From assembly GCF_000719775.1 (NCBI RefSeq), contig NZ_JOHR01000030.1, positions 65,564-129,563 of the forward strand: a DNA stretch of 64,000 bases, in the 5' to 3' direction. How positions within the stretch are numbered: the first letter of the stretch is position 1; the number at the start of each line of letters is the position of its first letter. Position numbers and translations under genes: made by a program. This DNA comes from Streptomyces sp. NRRL F-5135 (GTDB lineage Bacteria; Actinomycetota; Actinomycetes; Streptomycetales; Streptomycetaceae). The notes beneath the pieces were generated by a model. The model made no database searches. It was not told where the DNA came from and saw only the letters and a program-made list of their open reading frames with translations. Below, piece after piece: positions 7,939 to 17,911 of the stretch.

Positions 7939-9345
7939 ATGGCCAGTCCCACCTCGCGCAGAACCGTGCTCACCGCCGCGCTCGCGGTCGTCGCGGGCGC
8001 CGGCGCCGCCAACGCCGTTCCGGCGTACGCCGCCCCGTCCGCGGCCCGGCGGACGGCCGCTCCCCAGCGCCCCGCGGGGGCGGTTCCCGGCGGCGCGGAA
8101 CGTGCCGCGCGCCCGGTGGACAACGCCTTCTGGGCCTCGTACTCCGACTGGCGCGCGGGCACGGCCAAGGGCACCCGGGCCGTCTCAGGCCCCCGCCCCG
8201 CGCTGGTGATCGGCACCCCGGCGGGCCGTACCGACTACACCGATCCGCACACCAGGAAGACGACCACCTGGGAGTACGCCACCTGGACCTCTCCCACGCA
8301 CCGCTCCACGGTCCCCGCGACCGAGCTGATCGCCTCCTGGAACGCGCGGACCCCGGCCGGCACCTGGCTCCAGGCCGAACTGCGCGGCCGGTACTCCGAC
8401 GGCACCGACACCCCCTGGTACGTCATGGGCCGCTGGACCTCCGGGGACGGTGACGGCGACATCCGGCGCACCTCCGTCGACGACCAGAGCGACGGGCGCA
8501 GCTCGGTGTGGACCGACACCCTCGCCGTGGACGACGCGGCGAGCGGGCTGCGCGTCACCTCCTACCGGCTGCGGCTCACGCTCTACCGCACCCCCGGCAG
8601 CGGGCTCACGCCCACGGTCCACCGGATCGGGGCCATGGCGTCGGACATCCCGGACCGGTTCACCGTCCCGGAGTCCGTCCCCGGCCTCGCCCACGAGCTG
8701 ACCGTGCCGCGTTACTCGCAGGAGATCCACATCGGGCAGTACCCGCAGTACGACAACGGCGGGGAGGCGTGGTGCAGCCCCACCTCGTCCCAGATGATCA
8801 TCGAGTACTGGGGACGCCGGCCCACCGCCGCCGATCTCGCCTGGGTCGATCCGGGCTACGCGGACCCGCAGGTCTGCCACGCGGCCCGGTTCACCTACGA
8901 CCACCAGTACGGGGGCTGCGGCAACTGGCCCTTCAACGCCGCGTACGCCGCCACCTACCGGGACCTGAGCGCCGCCGTCACCCGGCTCGTCTCGCTGACC
9001 GAGGTGGAGACGCTCGTCGCCGCCGGCATCCCCGTGATCACCTCCCAGTCCTTCCTCAAGGAGGAGCTGACGGGCGCCGGTTACGGGACGGCGGGACACC
9101 TGATGACCGTGATCGGCTTCACCGCCGCGGGCGACGTGATCGCCAACGACCCCGCCTCGCCCGACAACCCGGCCGTGCGCCGGGTCTACCGGCGGCGCGA
9201 ATGGGAGAACATCTGGCTGCGCACCAAGCGCTACAACTCCTCCGGCAAGGTGGCGTCCGGGACGGGCGGGGTCGCGTACGTGTACTGGCCCGCGTCGCCC
9301 GGCGCGGCCCAGCGGCGCGCCCTGCGGGCGGTGGGGCTGCTCTGA
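7939..9345 (+). CDS. Exported C39-like peptidase-family protein
   Basis: A 468-residue secreted protein. It starts with a twin-arginine type signal (SRRTVLTAALAVVAG; cleavage likely after about residue 31). Residues ~60-245 look like a beta-rich module of unknown role. Residues ~255-450 are a peptidase C39-like domain with the cysteine in GGEAWCSPTS (C279), the histidine in GHLMTVIGF (H387) and the NDP motif (N403-D404), the expected catalytic triad order. Papain-like cleavage of peptides or cell-wall material outside the cell is inferred from the family; no substrate is indicated. A purine-rich GGAGG precedes the ATG. The gene stands alone between a divergent kinase and the downstream TetR gene. 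Confidence 0.85.
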   Translation: MASPTSRRTVLTAALAVVAGAGAANAVPAYAAPSAARRTAAPQRPAGAVPGGAERAARPVDNAFWASYSDWRAGTAKGTRAVSGPRPALVIGTPAGRTDYTDPHTRKTTTWEYATWTSPTHRSTVPATELIASWNARTPAGTWLQAELRGRYSDGTDTPWYVMGRWTSGDGDGDIRRTSVDDQSDGRSSVWTDTLAVDDAASGLRVTSYRLRLTLYRTPGSGLTPTVHRIGAMASDIPDRFTVPESVPGLAHELTVPRYSQEIHIGQYPQYDNGGEAWCSPTSSQMIIEYWGRRPTAADLAWVDPGYADPQVCHAARFTYDHQYGGCGNWPFNAAYAATYRDLSAAVTRLVSLTEVETLVAAGIPVITSQSFLKEELTGAGYGTAGHLMTVIGFTAAGDVIANDPASPDNPAVRRVYRRREWENIWLRTKRYNSSGKVASGTGGVAYVYWPASPGAAQRRALRAVGLL

Positions 9346-9518
9346 TTCCCCGGCGCCGGCCGCGGTGCCGCGGTCCCGTGGCGCCGCGGCCGGTCCCGGG
9401 GTGGCGTCGTACGGCCGTTCAGGGCCCTTGGACGCCGCGCACGCTTCTGTGATCTTCGGTGATCTCTCTGCCATACTGCGTGGATCTTTGGCGGCTCCGT
9501 GAGACCCAGGACACGAAT

Positions 9519-10334
9519 GTGAATGGCAGCCAGCAGCGCGGCGCTTCCCCACGATCTCAGGTGCGCCGTTCCGAACTCATCGCGACCGGGCGCAAGTTGT
9601 TCGCCAACACCTCGTACGACGCGCTGTCCATGGACGACATCGCCCGGCACGCCGGCGTGGCCAAGGGGCTCATCTACTACTACTTCAAGAACAAGCGCGG
9701 CTACTACCTGGCCATCGTCGAGGACTCCGTCGCCGAACTGGTCACCCTCGCCGCGGCCGGCGGATCCGAGCTGCCCCGTACGGAACGGGTCCGGCGCACG
9801 GTCGAGGCGTATCTGCGCTTCGCCCAGCACAACGAGGCCGCGTACCGCACGATCATCACGGGTGGCGTCGGCTTCGACACCCAGGTGCAGGAGATCCGCG
9901 ACGCCGTCCGCACGGGGCTGGTCTCCACCATCGCCGAAGGCGCGTACGGGCACACCGACATCCCGCCGATCGCCCGGCTCGCCCTGCTCGGCTGGCTGAG
10001 CGGGGTCGAGTGGCTGACGCTGGAGTGGCTGGGGTACCAGGAGCTGACCCTGGAGATCCCGCGCGACCTGATGGTGCGGATGCTGCGCCACACGCTCAAC
10101 ACGATCGAGGAGTTCGCGCCCGAGTGCCCGGCCCCGCCGACGGACCCGGCCTTCCGCCCGTACACCGGGCGCGAGCCGGGCGAGGGACCGGGCGAAAGGC
10201 CGCTGCCGGGCGGTGCCGGGGGCACCTTACGCACGGATCCCGCCGCTCATACGCGCCCGGATCCCTCCACCGGCCCGGACCCGTCGTACGAGGTGCCGCG
10301 CCCTCGTGGTGACGCCGGGGACGGAGGCCGTTGA
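9519..10334 (+). CDS. TetR-family regulator with a TTA codon
   Basis: A 271-residue TetR-type repressor. The N-terminal helix-turn-helix (about residues 15-60) shows DALSMDDIARHAGVAKGLIYYYFKNKRGYY, split in the usual way around the recognition helix; the ligand domain follows to about residue 205 and the last 60 residues are Pro/Gly/Asp-rich and disordered. GTG at 9519 is chosen because AGGA is 7 bases upstream; a longer frame to 9459 has no ribosome site. The codon at 10227-10229 is TTA, so translation past residue 236 should need the bldA leucine tRNA. A direct repeat TGATCT-TCGG-TGATCT at about 9451-9466 upstream could be an operator. The target genes are unknown. Confidence 0.88.
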   Translation: MNGSQQRGASPRSQVRRSELIATGRKLFANTSYDALSMDDIARHAGVAKGLIYYYFKNKRGYYLAIVEDSVAELVTLAAAGGSELPRTERVRRTVEAYLRFAQHNEAAYRTIITGGVGFDTQVQEIRDAVRTGLVSTIAEGAYGHTDIPPIARLALLGWLSGVEWLTLEWLGYQELTLEIPRDLMVRMLRHTLNTIEEFAPECPAPPTDPAFRPYTGREPGEGPGERPLPGGAGGTLRTDPAAHTRPDPSTGPDPSYEVPRPRGDAGDGGR

Positions 10335-10404
10335 GACACCCCGTCCCCGACGAGCCGATCCGCCCGGGCCGCCGGCCCCGGCAGCGGCCGACCTGCCGGC
10401 CGGA

Positions 10405-11676
<1,272 letters not shown>

Positions 11677-11804
11677 GGGCTCTCCTCGTGGGGGGAGGAA
11701 GGAACGAGTGGGGGGAGGGAACGGAGTGGGGGAAGGAACGGAGTGGGAGCCGACGCGGCGTCGGGCCGGTCGGCGTGACATGAACGCGAAAGATGTCGAG
11801 GGCG

Positions 11805-11834
11805 ACGTTAGAAGGACTAGACCAGTGAGGTCAA
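11805..11834 (-). promoter_or_regulatory. Chitinase promoter with DasR-like (dre) operator in the spacer
   Basis: On the minus strand TTGACC (11829-11834) and TAACGT (11805-11810) are separated by exactly 18 bases, a good SigHrdB-type promoter about 130 bases before the chitinase start. The spacer contains, at 11811-11826, a 16-bp site that matches the DasR consensus ACTGGTCTAGACCAGT at 12 of 16 positions, with the half CTAGACCAGT perfect. Binding there would block RNA polymerase. DasR control of chitinase genes through such sites is established in Streptomyces. Confidence 0.75.
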
Positions 11835-12222
11835 TGGTTCGGCGCCCGGACCATGGACCATGGACCGCGCGCCGAGGACGGCGGGACCGCGGCCGGCCGG
11901 TTCCGTACGGCCCTTTACGGCCCGGTACGCCCGGTGCGCGGGCCCCGCGGCCCCACGGCCCACGGGACCGGCGAACCTCTGCCAACCGGTGACGAGAGCT
12001 CGCCGATCGGGCATACTCAACGCGCCACAGTCGTTGATCGTCCGCTTCCGTGACCCGGAAGGCGGCCACCGGCCGGGCAGAACTGCCGTCCGGGCCCCGC
12101 CCGGGCGGGGATCCGGACGGCGGTGCCGCACACCCCTGCGGGGCCGCCGTGGTGCCTTCCGGCACGGCTGCCGGCCGTGCCGGCGGGAACCGTAGCGCCC
12201 AACAGGGAGGAGAGCCGCCGCC

Positions 12223-13395
12223 ATGTCCGACCGCACCCCGCGCCCGGTGGAACGCCAGCTGCCCACCGAGGAGGCCGAGGACCTCCTCGCGCTCGTCCGC
12301 GACATAGCCCAACGGGAGATCCGTCCCACGGCGGCCGAGGAGGAGGACGCCGGCCGTTTCCCGCGCGAGCTGTTCACCCTCCTGTCCACCTCCGGCCTGC
12401 TCGGCCTGCCCTACGGCTCCGAGTACGGCGGCGGGGAGCAGCCGTACGAGGTCTACCTCCAGGTCCTCGAGGAACTCGCCGCCGCCCGGCTCACCGTCGG
12501 CCTCGGTGTCAGCGTCCACACGCTCGCCTGCCACGCCCTCGCCGGGTACGGCACGAAGGAACAGGCCGCCGACCACCTGCCCGCCATGCTCGGCGGCGGT
12601 CTGCTCGGCGCCTACTGCCTCTCCGAGCCGGCCTCCGGCTCGGACGCCGCCTCCCTGCGCACCAAGGCGGAACGGGACGGCGACGACTGGCTGATCACCG
12701 GCACCAAGGCGTGGATCACCCACGGCGGCGTCGCGGACTTCCTGACCGTCCTGGCCCGCACGGGCGCGGAGGGCGCGCGGGGCATCACGGCGTTCCTCGT
12801 CCCGGGCGACGCCCCGGGGCTGACCGCGGCGCCCCCGGAGCGGAAGATGGGCATGAAGGGCTCTCCCACGGCCCAACTCCACTTCGACGGCGTACGGGTG
12901 CCCGACAGCCGCCGCATCGGGGAGGAGGGCCAGGGCTTCGCCGTCGCGCTGTCCGCCCTCGACTCGGGCCGTCTCGGCATCGCCGCCTGCGCGGTCGGGG
13001 TGGCCGGGGCCGCGCTGGACGAGGCCGTCTCGTACGCCAGGGAGCGGCGGCAGTTCGGCCGGCCGGTCGCGGACTTCCAGGGCCTGCGCTTCCTGCTCGC
13101 CGACATGGCCACGCAGATCGAGGCGGGCCGCGCGCTCTACCTCGCCGCCGCACGGCTGCGCGACGCGGGGCGGCCCTTCTCCGAGCAGGCCGCCATGGCG
13201 AAGCTGTTCTGCACGGACATGGCGATGCGGGTGACCGTCGACGCCGTGCAGGTGCTCGGAGGGTACGGCTACACGATGGACTTCCCGGTGGAGCGGTACA
13301 TGCGCGAGGCGAAGGTGCTCCAGATAGTGGAAGGCACCAACCAGATCCAGCGGTTGGTCATCGCCCGCCACCTGGCGGGCCCGGAATCACGCTGA
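12223..13395 (+). CDS. Acyl-CoA dehydrogenase
   Basis: FAD-dependent acyl-CoA dehydrogenase of 390 residues, which introduces a trans-2,3 double bond into an acyl-CoA thioester and passes electrons to ETF. The N-terminal, middle (AYCLSEPASGSDAASLRT, the FAD-binding signature) and C-terminal helical domains are complete. The catalytic base is Glu369 in VEGTNQIQR, the position used by short- and branched-chain members, followed by the second family signature QVLGGYGYTMDFPVERYMREAK. GGGAGGAGAG precedes the ATG. The acyl chain preference cannot be read off. It diverges from the chitinase gene, with no other beta-oxidation genes adjacent. Confidence 0.94.
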   Translation: MSDRTPRPVERQLPTEEAEDLLALVRDIAQREIRPTAAEEEDAGRFPRELFTLLSTSGLLGLPYGSEYGGGEQPYEVYLQVLEELAAARLTVGLGVSVHTLACHALAGYGTKEQAADHLPAMLGGGLLGAYCLSEPASGSDAASLRTKAERDGDDWLITGTKAWITHGGVADFLTVLARTGAEGARGITAFLVPGDAPGLTAAPPERKMGMKGSPTAQLHFDGVRVPDSRRIGEEGQGFAVALSALDSGRLGIAACAVGVAGAALDEAVSYARERRQFGRPVADFQGLRFLLADMATQIEAGRALYLAAARLRDAGRPFSEQAAMAKLFCTDMAMRVTVDAVQVLGGYGYTMDFPVERYMREAKVLQIVEGTNQIQRLVIARHLAGPESR

Positions 13396-13497
13396 ACCAC
13401 ACCCGCCCGGCGCGTTCCTGACGGCACGACAGCCTTTGTCCGCTGTCCGTTCAGCGTCCGCGCCGGGTACCGGGAGACGCGCGAACCGCCGCCCGGA

Positions 13498-13941
13498 TCA
13501 GGCGGCCTGCCGCTGTACGTCCTGCCGCCGCACGGGCTGCCGCCGCACGTCCTGCCGTTGTACGGCCTGGAGCTTGAACGGGCGCGAACCCGGCCCGCCG
13601 ACGTGCGAGAAGGGCTGCGTCCGCCAGTTCAGGCCCTGGGGGAGCGTCAGCAGGAACGCGGTGTCCTGCTCCTGCGCCTCGAACGACTGGTCGGCCGCGC
13701 GTGCGTCCGCCGCGGAGCGGCCCGTGCCGGCGCAGACCGACAGCACGAACGGATTCCACGGCGTGGGGCACAGCGCGTGCTCCGGCAGGACGTCCTCGCC
13801 CGCCGGCAGCGCGATGGGCCGCGCGCAGTCCGGGCAGATCACCCGGTACATCTCGAACGTGTCATAGGAGTCGAACTCGTCGGGGTCCACCGGTTCGACG
13901 AGTTCCGGCTCGGTGTGTCCGGCGCGCTTCAGACTCTGCAT
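13498..13941 (-). CDS. Conserved hypothetical with CxxC motif and repeat tail
   Basis: Function not recognised. The 147 residues open with an acidic stretch (EPELVEPVDPDEFDSYDTFE), then ICPDCARPI (C36, C39) and EHALCP (H55, C58), which could form a small zinc site, then a compact domain of about 60 residues. The C-terminus is a pentapeptide repeat of the V-Q/R-R-Q-D/P type encoded by four 15-bp DNA units (13504-13563), probably a recent expansion. The start at 13941 (MQSLKR) is preferred over the longer frame to 14001, because GGGGGAA lies 8 bases upstream. It is divergent from the Lrp regulator, with 200 bases between them. Confidence 0.7.
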   Translation of the reverse strand: MQSLKRAGHTEPELVEPVDPDEFDSYDTFEMYRVICPDCARPIALPAGEDVLPEHALCPTPWNPFVLSVCAGTGRSAADARAADQSFEAQEQDTAFLLTLPQGLNWRTQPFSHVGGPGSRPFKLQAVQRQDVRRQPVRRQDVQRQAA

Positions 13942-14144
13942 GGAGACATTCCCCCTCGGATGGGCCGACCAGGCATGTGTGGTCTCGACCACAGCAAGCA
14001 ATGCCCGTCGCGCGAGCCAGGTAACCGTGAGGTCACGGCCGACCGGCCGGTAACCTTGTGGTCTTCGTCACATGCGCCTTCTTCCCTCCGTCCGGAGCGC
14101 GGCCGGCTGTGCCGGATGAGCCGCGGGGCCATAGGTTGATCCGT

Positions 14145-14585
14145 ATGGAGGAGCTGGATCGTCGGATCGTTGAACTGCTCGTCAAGGACGGCAGGACGAG
14201 CTACACCGACCTGGGCAAGGCCACGGGCCTGTCCACGTCGGCGGTGCATCAGCGCGTACGCCGCCTGGAGCAGCGGGGAGTCATCCGCGGCTACGCCGCG
14301 GTGGTCGACCCGGAGGCGGTCGGCCTGCCGCTGACCGCGTTCATCTCCGTCAAACCGTTCGACCCCAGTGCCCCCGACGACATCGCGGACCGGCTCGCGG
14401 AGATCGCGGAGATCGAGGCGTGCCACAGCGTGGCGGGCGACGAGAACTACATCCTCAAGGTGCGGGTGGGCACGCCGCTGGCGCTGGAGAACCTGCTGAC
14501 GCGGATCCGGTCGCTGGCGGGGGTGTCGACGAGGACCACGGTGGTCCTGTCGACGCCGTACGAGAGCCGCCCGCCGTCGTTCTGA
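14145..14585 (+). CDS. Lrp/AsnC-family regulator, probably leaderless
   Basis: A 146-residue feast/famine transcription regulator. The N-terminal winged helix-turn-helix (about 1-55; LDRRIVELLVKDGRTSYTD opens it) and C-terminal RAM ligand/oligomerisation domain (about 65-140; VAGDENYILKVRV) are complete. Such proteins sense amino acids and bind DNA as octamers. There is no Shine-Dalgarno sequence before the ATG, but a -10 hexamer TAGGTT at 14132-14137 would place the transcription start at or next to the ATG, so a leaderless mRNA is likely. The divergent neighbour (13498-13941) is a plausible target; the longer frame from 14058 is rejected. Confidence 0.9.
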   Translation: MEELDRRIVELLVKDGRTSYTDLGKATGLSTSAVHQRVRRLEQRGVIRGYAAVVDPEAVGLPLTAFISVKPFDPSAPDDIADRLAEIAEIEACHSVAGDENYILKVRVGTPLALENLLTRIRSLAGVSTRTTVVLSTPYESRPPSF

Positions 14586-14809
14586 CGCGATGAGCCCCGG
14601 AGCGCGCGGCCTCGCCCGCGCCTCCGCTCCCGCCCGCGCCTCCGCTCCCGACCGCTCTCGTCCCCCTGCGCGCGCCCGGCCCGTGCTCGCCCCGGCCCCG
14701 TGCGCCCCCGCCGGGACCCTGGCTCGGCGGCGGGCCCGGGAAGCGGGGAACGGGCCCGCCGAGGGGCCCCCGGCCTCCGCGGCCGCGTCCCACGCGGGAA
14801 ACTGGCCCC

Positions 14810-16432
14810 ATGACCCACCCCAACCGCACCGTGCTCCTGCGCGGCGGCGACGTGCACAGTCCCGCCGACCCCTTCGCCACCGCCATGGTCGTCGAGCGAG
14901 GACACATCGCCTGGGTCGGCTCCGAAGGCGCGGCCGATTCCTTCTCCTCCGGCGTCGACGAGGTCGTCGACCTGGAGGGCGCTCTCGTCACTCCCGCCTT
15001 CACCGACGCCCACGTGCACCTCACCACCACCGGCCTCGCCCTCACCGGCCTCGACCTGTCCGGCGCCGCGAGCCTGCCGGAGGCCCTCGCGCTCGTCCGG
15101 GCGCACCGCGTCGCCCGCCCCCGGGACCCGGTCCTGCTCGGACACGGCTGGGACGCCGGCCGCTGGCCCGAGGGGCGGCCGCCCTCCCGCGCCGAACTGG
15201 ACGAGGCCGCCGGCGGGCGACCGCTCTATCTGCCGCGCGTCGACGTCCACTCCGCCGTGGTGACCACCGCCCTGCTCGACCTGGTCCCGGGTGTCACCGC
15301 CCTGACCGGCTACCACCCCGACGCGCCGCTCACCGGCGCCGCGCACCACGCCGTGCGCGCGGCGGCGTACGGCGCCGTCGGAGCGCCCCGCCGGGCCGAG
15401 GCGCAGCGCGCGGCCCGGCAGCACGCGGCGGCGCTCGGGATCGGCACGCTGCACGAGTGCGGCGGTCCCGACATCTCCGACGAGGAGGACTTCGTCGCGC
15501 TGCTGAAGCTGGCGCGGGAGGAGCCGGGGCCGCGCGTCCTCGGCTACTGGGCCGAGCCGGTGAGCGACGAGAAGGGTGCTCTGCGCGTCCGTGAGCTGGG
15601 CGCGACGGGCGCCGCGGGTGATCTCTTCGTGGACGGTTCGCTGGGCTCGCACACGGCGGCTCTGCGCGATCCCTACGCCGACGCCCCCCACTCCGGCACC
15701 CTCCATCTGGACGCGGCGGCGGTCGCGGCGCATGTGGCGGCCTGCACGGAGGCCGGACTCCAGGCCGGCTTCCACGCCATCGGGGACGCCGCGACCGACA
15801 CGGTCGTCGCGGGCGTCCGCGCCGCCGCCGAGCGGCTGGGCCCGGCGCGGATCAGGGCCGCCCGGCACCGGGTGGAGCACGCCGAGATGCTCACCCCCGA
15901 GACCGTCGCCGCCTTCGCGGAGCTGGGGCTCACCGCCTCCGTCCAGCCCGCCTTCGACGCGGCCTGGGGCGGCGAGGACGGCATGTACGCGCGCCGGCTC
16001 GGCGCCGAGCGGGCCCGTACGCTCAATCCGTACGCCGCGCTCCTGCGCGCCGGTGTCCCGCTGGCCTTCGGTTCCGACAGTCCGGTCACGCCGCTCGACC
16101 CCTGGGGCACGGTCCGTGCCGCCGCCTTCCACCGCACGCCCGGGCACCGGGTGTCCGTGCGCGCCGCGTTCACGGCGCACACCCGGGGCGGCTGGCGGGC
16201 CGTCGGCCGCGACGACGCGGGCACCCTCGTGCCGGGCGCCCCGGCCGACTACGTGGTGTGGCGCACCGAGGAACTGGTGGTCCAGGCGCCCGACGACCGG
16301 GTGGCGCGCTGGTCCACGGACCCCCGCTCGGGCACGCCCGGTCTGCCGGATCTCACGCCCGGCCGGCCGCTGCCCGTGGCGCTGCGGACCGTGGTCGGAG
16401 GACAAACGGTGTTCGTGCGACCGAACGAGTGA
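14810..16432 (+). CDS. YtcJ-like metal-dependent amidohydrolase
   Basis: A 540-residue enzyme of the Amidohydro_3 (YtcJ) group. Metal-site motifs in order: FTDAHVHL (about residues 63-70), a lysine-free central region with DLFVDGSLGSHTAAL (about 270), FHAIGDAATD (about 323), RVEHAEML (about 355) and the catalytic aspartate in FGSDSPVTPLDPW (about 423). Family members hydrolyse formamide-type or other amide bonds, but no substrate can be named. It is cytosolic, with no signal peptide. The ATG has only a weak purine stretch upstream. It follows the Lrp gene by 224 bases (GC-rich, with an 18-bp tandem duplication near 14616-14651). Confidence 0.88.
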   Translation: MTHPNRTVLLRGGDVHSPADPFATAMVVERGHIAWVGSEGAADSFSSGVDEVVDLEGALVTPAFTDAHVHLTTTGLALTGLDLSGAASLPEALALVRAHRVARPRDPVLLGHGWDAGRWPEGRPPSRAELDEAAGGRPLYLPRVDVHSAVVTTALLDLVPGVTALTGYHPDAPLTGAAHHAVRAAAYGAVGAPRRAEAQRAARQHAAALGIGTLHECGGPDISDEEDFVALLKLAREEPGPRVLGYWAEPVSDEKGALRVRELGATGAAGDLFVDGSLGSHTAALRDPYADAPHSGTLHLDAAAVAAHVAACTEAGLQAGFHAIGDAATDTVVAGVRAAAERLGPARIRAARHRVEHAEMLTPETVAAFAELGLTASVQPAFDAAWGGEDGMYARRLGAERARTLNPYAALLRAGVPLAFGSDSPVTPLDPWGTVRAAAFHRTPGHRVSVRAAFTAHTRGGWRAVGRDDAGTLVPGAPADYVVWRTEELVVQAPDDRVARWSTDPRSGTPGLPDLTPGRPLPVALRTVVGGQTVFVRPNE

Positions 16433-16541
16433 CGTACGGACATTTCGTACCGCCGACCGATGGCTCCCGGGCTCCGTCCCGACCTGCGGATCTTCCCCAC
16501 TGACCTGCTGATTTGGGGAAACGTCGCAGATCAAACGGCTG

Positions 16542-16572
16542 TTGACAGTGAGCCGCCACCGGCGGGTAGGTT
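16542..16572 (+). promoter_or_regulatory. SigHrdB-type promoter far upstream of ppm1
   Basis: TTGACA at 16542-16547 is a perfect -35 box; TAGGTT at 16567-16572 is a good -10 box; the spacer is 19 bases, slightly long. It faces ppm1 but lies about 450 bases before it. The bases just before it (about 16495-16541) are the most AT-rich in the area, as expected for a real promoter. Confidence 0.6.
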
Positions 16573-17028
16573 CGGCCGGGTCCACCACAGGACGTCCGTC
16601 CGGCAACCTCCGCGCAGTCCTCGAACGCCGCTGGGTCATGGGGCGGTGTGCCGCACCGGCGCACCGCCGCTGGGAGCCAGGTCCAGCGCCCGCGTCGCGG
16701 GGGCGAGGGCAGGTGTCAGCCGGCCGGCGGGTGCGACCCGGGCCGGGCCCCGGCGTTCAGTAGACAACGGCTTCCGGTCGACCCGCAGCCAGCGGGTCCC
16801 GGGCCGGCCCGAAGGACGCCGGGTCCCGTTCCGCAGCCGGTGCCGGCACGGGGCCCGTTCCGCGCGGGCCAAGATTTGGCCACGGCCGCGTCCAGGATCT
16901 CCCCTTCCGTGCCCCCATCTCCGGACATGGCCGCCCGTGCCGCCGTCACCAGCGGTGACCACGACAGGCGAGGTCCCGGGCGTGCTCGCTATGGTGGGAC
17001 AACGGCGTACGGCTATTAAGGGGCAGTA
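16573..17028 (+). ncRNA. Long non-coding leader or small RNA upstream of ppm1 (candidate)
   Basis: About 456 bases follow the promoter at 16542 without a convincing gene: the open frames have poor codon bias and no ribosome sites. The RNA would be strongly structured. GCGGTGTGCCG (16643-16653) pairs with CGGCGCACCGC (16657-16667) with one G-U pair and a 3-base loop. The string GTCCGGCAACCTCC near 16608 recalls the CCGGCAACC core of SAM-type riboswitches, but the rest of that fold is not apparent. It may be a regulatory leader of ppm1, an independent small RNA, or spacer. A second possible -10 (TATGGT, 16990-16995) close to ppm1 would allow independent expression. Confidence 0.3.
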
Positions 17029-17805
17029 GTGAACGACGGCGGTCAGCGGCGGTACGGTCCGCTCGGTACGGCCCTGGTGATCATCCCGACCTTCAACGAG
17101 GCCGAGAACCTCAGGGCGATCGTCTCCCGGGTGCGTGCCGCCGTGCCGGAGGCCGACATCCTGGTCGCCGACGACAACAGCCCCGACGGCACAGGCAAGA
17201 TCGCCGACGAACTGGCCGAAGCGGACGACCAGGTCAGGGTGTTGCACCGCAAGGGCAAGGAAGGGCTCGGCGCGGCCTATCTCGCGGGTTTCCGCTGGGG
17301 CATCGAGCACGGCTACGGCGTGCTGGTCGAGATGGACGCCGACGGCTCCCACCAGCCGGAGGAACTGCCCCGGCTGCTGACGGCCCTCAAGGGCGCCGAC
17401 CTCGTCCTCGGCTCGCGCTGGGTGCCGGGCGGGCGCGTCGTCAACTGGCCCAGGACACGGGAGTTGATCTCGCGCGGCGGCAGCACCTACTCCCGGGCCC
17501 TGCTCGGTGTGCCGATCCGTGACGTCACCGGCGGTTACCGGGCCTTCCGCGCGGAGACCCTGGAGAAGCTGGGCCTGGACGCCGTCGCCTCACAGGGGTA
17601 CTGCTTCCAGGTCGACCTCGCCCGGCGCGCGGTCGAGGCCGGCTGCCACGTGGTCGAGGTGCCCATCACCTTCGTCGAGCGGGAGCTGGGCGATTCCAAG
17701 ATGAGCCGGGACATCCTCGTCGAGGCGCTGTGGCGGGTCACGGCGTGGGGCGTCGAGGCCCGGGCGAACCGACTCCTCGGCCGCAAACCCGCGGGCCCGT
17801 CCTGA
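17029..17805 (+). CDS. ppm1: Polyprenol monophosphomannose synthase (GT2)
   Basis: A 258-residue GT2 glycosyltransferase that moves mannose from GDP-mannose to polyprenyl phosphate, the donor for extracytoplasmic protein O-mannosylation and, in relatives, lipoglycans. The N-terminal nucleotide-binding fold shows IIPTFNEAENL (about residues 18-28), the DDNSPDGTG loop (about 47-55) and the catalytic EMDADGSHQPEEL (about 103-115); QVDLARRAVEAG and SKMSRDI complete the DPM1 pattern. It lacks the acyltransferase (Lnt) domain that is fused to Ppm1 in Mycobacterium tuberculosis. The GTG start follows AAGGGG by 5 bases. The next gene, fxsA, is 106 bases downstream on the same strand. Confidence 0.93.
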   Translation: MNDGGQRRYGPLGTALVIIPTFNEAENLRAIVSRVRAAVPEADILVADDNSPDGTGKIADELAEADDQVRVLHRKGKEGLGAAYLAGFRWGIEHGYGVLVEMDADGSHQPEELPRLLTALKGADLVLGSRWVPGGRVVNWPRTRELISRGGSTYSRALLGVPIRDVTGGYRAFRAETLEKLGLDAVASQGYCFQVDLARRAVEAGCHVVEVPITFVERELGDSKMSRDILVEALWRVTAWGVEARANRLLGRKPAGPS

Positions 17806-17911
17806 CCGGTCGGCCCGGCGCCGGTCGCACCCGGCGCCGACAGGGCCCGTCCGGTCGGTCCCGCGGACGGGGCCTACGCCGTTCTGACAGCGCACCAGGC
17901 ACACTTGGACC

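Noticed and set aside
16573..17028. SAM riboswitch or coding gene before ppm1
   Set aside because: Only a short CCGGCAACC-like string matches; the surrounding helices are not visible. Open frames here (for example 16460-17029) have poor codon bias.
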